Part shown: piece by piece, positions 62,035-64,000 of the stretch
Layout: each line of letters begins with the position of its first letter
How positions within the stretch are numbered: the first letter of the stretch is position 1
Assembly (NCBI GenBank): GCA_964019165.1
Contig: OZ025286.1
Coordinates: 9,608,188-9,672,187 of the forward strand
Source of the DNA: Mastigias papua
Taxonomy: Eukaryota > Cnidaria > Scyphozoa > Rhizostomeae > Mastigiidae
Length of the DNA: 64,000 bases
Reading direction: 5' to 3'
Notes under the pieces: generated by a model
The model's database searches: none
Seen by the model: only the letters and a program-made list of their open reading frames with translations
Told to the model about the DNA's origin: nothing
Translations under genes and position numbers: made by a program

Positions 62035-62072
62035 AATTTTTCCTCAAATTTCTGCTTTCTGGGCACACTGTG
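62035..62072 (-). repeat. right TIR with 22/23-RSS-like layout
   Basis: Read on the minus strand: CACAGTG, 22-bp spacer starting TGCCCAGAAAGC, then GGAAAAATT. The nonamer-like word differs from the left one at a single base, but sits ten bases (one helical turn) further in. Confidence 0.65.
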
Positions 62073-62427
62073 CGCTGGTTCTAAGTCTGAAGCTAATCTT
62101 TAAAGATTGCTTAGCTCATGGCATCTTCCCAGAAACCTGGAAAAGAGCAAATGTTGCAAATGTTGCACGTGTGCATAAAAGAATGGCAAAAATTTGAAGG
62201 ACAATTTCCGCCCAATATCTTTGCTTCCATTATTTGGGAAAATCTTTGAAAAGTTAATATATAACACCGTCTATGAACATCTGGATTCAAATGGATTGCT
62301 AAATCCTAATCAATCAGGCTTTCACCCGGATGATTCGACAATTAATCAATTAGTATCAATAGTACATACTATATCTGAAGCTTTTGACTATAATCCAACA
62401 CTTGAAGTAAGATTCATATATATATAT

Positions 62428-63923
<1,496 letters not shown>

Positions 63924-64000
63924 GGTTTGATAGAGTGCGGGATGAAGGTACCATATTGAAACTGTGTCGTTCTGGTGTTACTGGTCAATTATTGTCATTA

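Larger units (their letters stand above)
58177..62072 (-). mobile_element. Transib/RAG1-like DNA transposon, 3,896 bp
   Basis: Both ends read inward as CACAGTGTGCCCAGA (15 bp identical). The 5-bp target duplication CGCTG lies at 58,172-58,176 and 62,073-62,077. Removing the element with one CGCTG restores the reading frame of the interrupted RT. It encodes one transposase on the minus strand (61,201 to 59,052). The flanks (58,177-59,051 and 61,202-62,072) are non-coding, and I see no RAG2/Kelch-like partner. The TIR starts with the heptamer CACAGTG, and a 5-bp GC-rich duplication is diagnostic of Transib/RAG transposition. Confidence 0.92.

Noticed and set aside
58177..62072. A RAG2-like partner gene in the transposon
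   Set aside because: No Kelch-type or other sizeable frame outside the transposase; the element appears single-gene, as in Transib.

Overview
This is metazoan nuclear DNA from an invertebrate that I cannot place further. It is AT-rich and intron-rich, full of long (TA)n microsatellites, and loaded with retrotransposon and DNA-transposon copies. There are no bacterial operons, rRNA genes or CRISPR arrays.

Backbone: one host gene on the + strand, 5,727 to 56,080, open at both ends. I assembled about 32 short exons by splice sites and phase. They encode roughly 990 residues of a large cytoplasmic or ciliary-type protein that I identify, from remembered family motifs, as CCDC162 (C6orf183 family). 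Exon phases agree across almost the whole chain, so the gene looks functional although its introns carry nearly every kind of transposon in the window.

Mobile elements by region. 1-4,345: relics of CR1/L2-like, RTE-like and Penelope-like retroelements. 4,500-5,350: a DNA-transposon end, (TA)n arrays and hammerhead-like motifs. 7,960-11,540: RT C-terminal relics and a Myb/SANT-like relic. 12,484-14,857: two MITEs. 17,335-20,673: an intact 1,112-aa CR1/L2-type ORF with a signal-like N-terminus, a 2A-like motif, a PHD finger, endonuclease and RT. 21,570-23,690: CR1/L2 and RTE relics. 27,646: a tRNA-like SINE head. 27,895-30,831: an intact RTE element on the - strand set between (TA)n arrays. 32,460-36,010: a broken Ty1/copia element with an LTR-like insert. 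37,450-39,890: a CR1 relic and a hAT-like element. 41,951-51,259: further MITEs. 52,725-53,664: a pogo-like deletion derivative.

56,200-64,000 is a nested stack. A CR1/jockey-like element is interrupted by a 16-bp satellite (57,499-58,031), then by a 3.9-kb Transib/RAG1-like DNA transposon (58,177-62,072), then by a small Ty3/gypsy-type LTR element with identical LTRs (62,428-63,736).

The most interesting object is the Transib/RAG1-like transposon. It has a 5-bp GC-rich duplication (CGCTG) and ends that begin with the V(D)J heptamer CACAGTG. A shared A-rich nonamer-like block lies 12 bp from the heptamer at one end and 22 bp at the other. The transposase aligns by eye with the RAG1 core, including all DDE and zinc-ligand residues. 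Second are the covarying hammerhead-like motifs beside (TA)n arrays, and third the 2A-like motif in the intact CR1 element.
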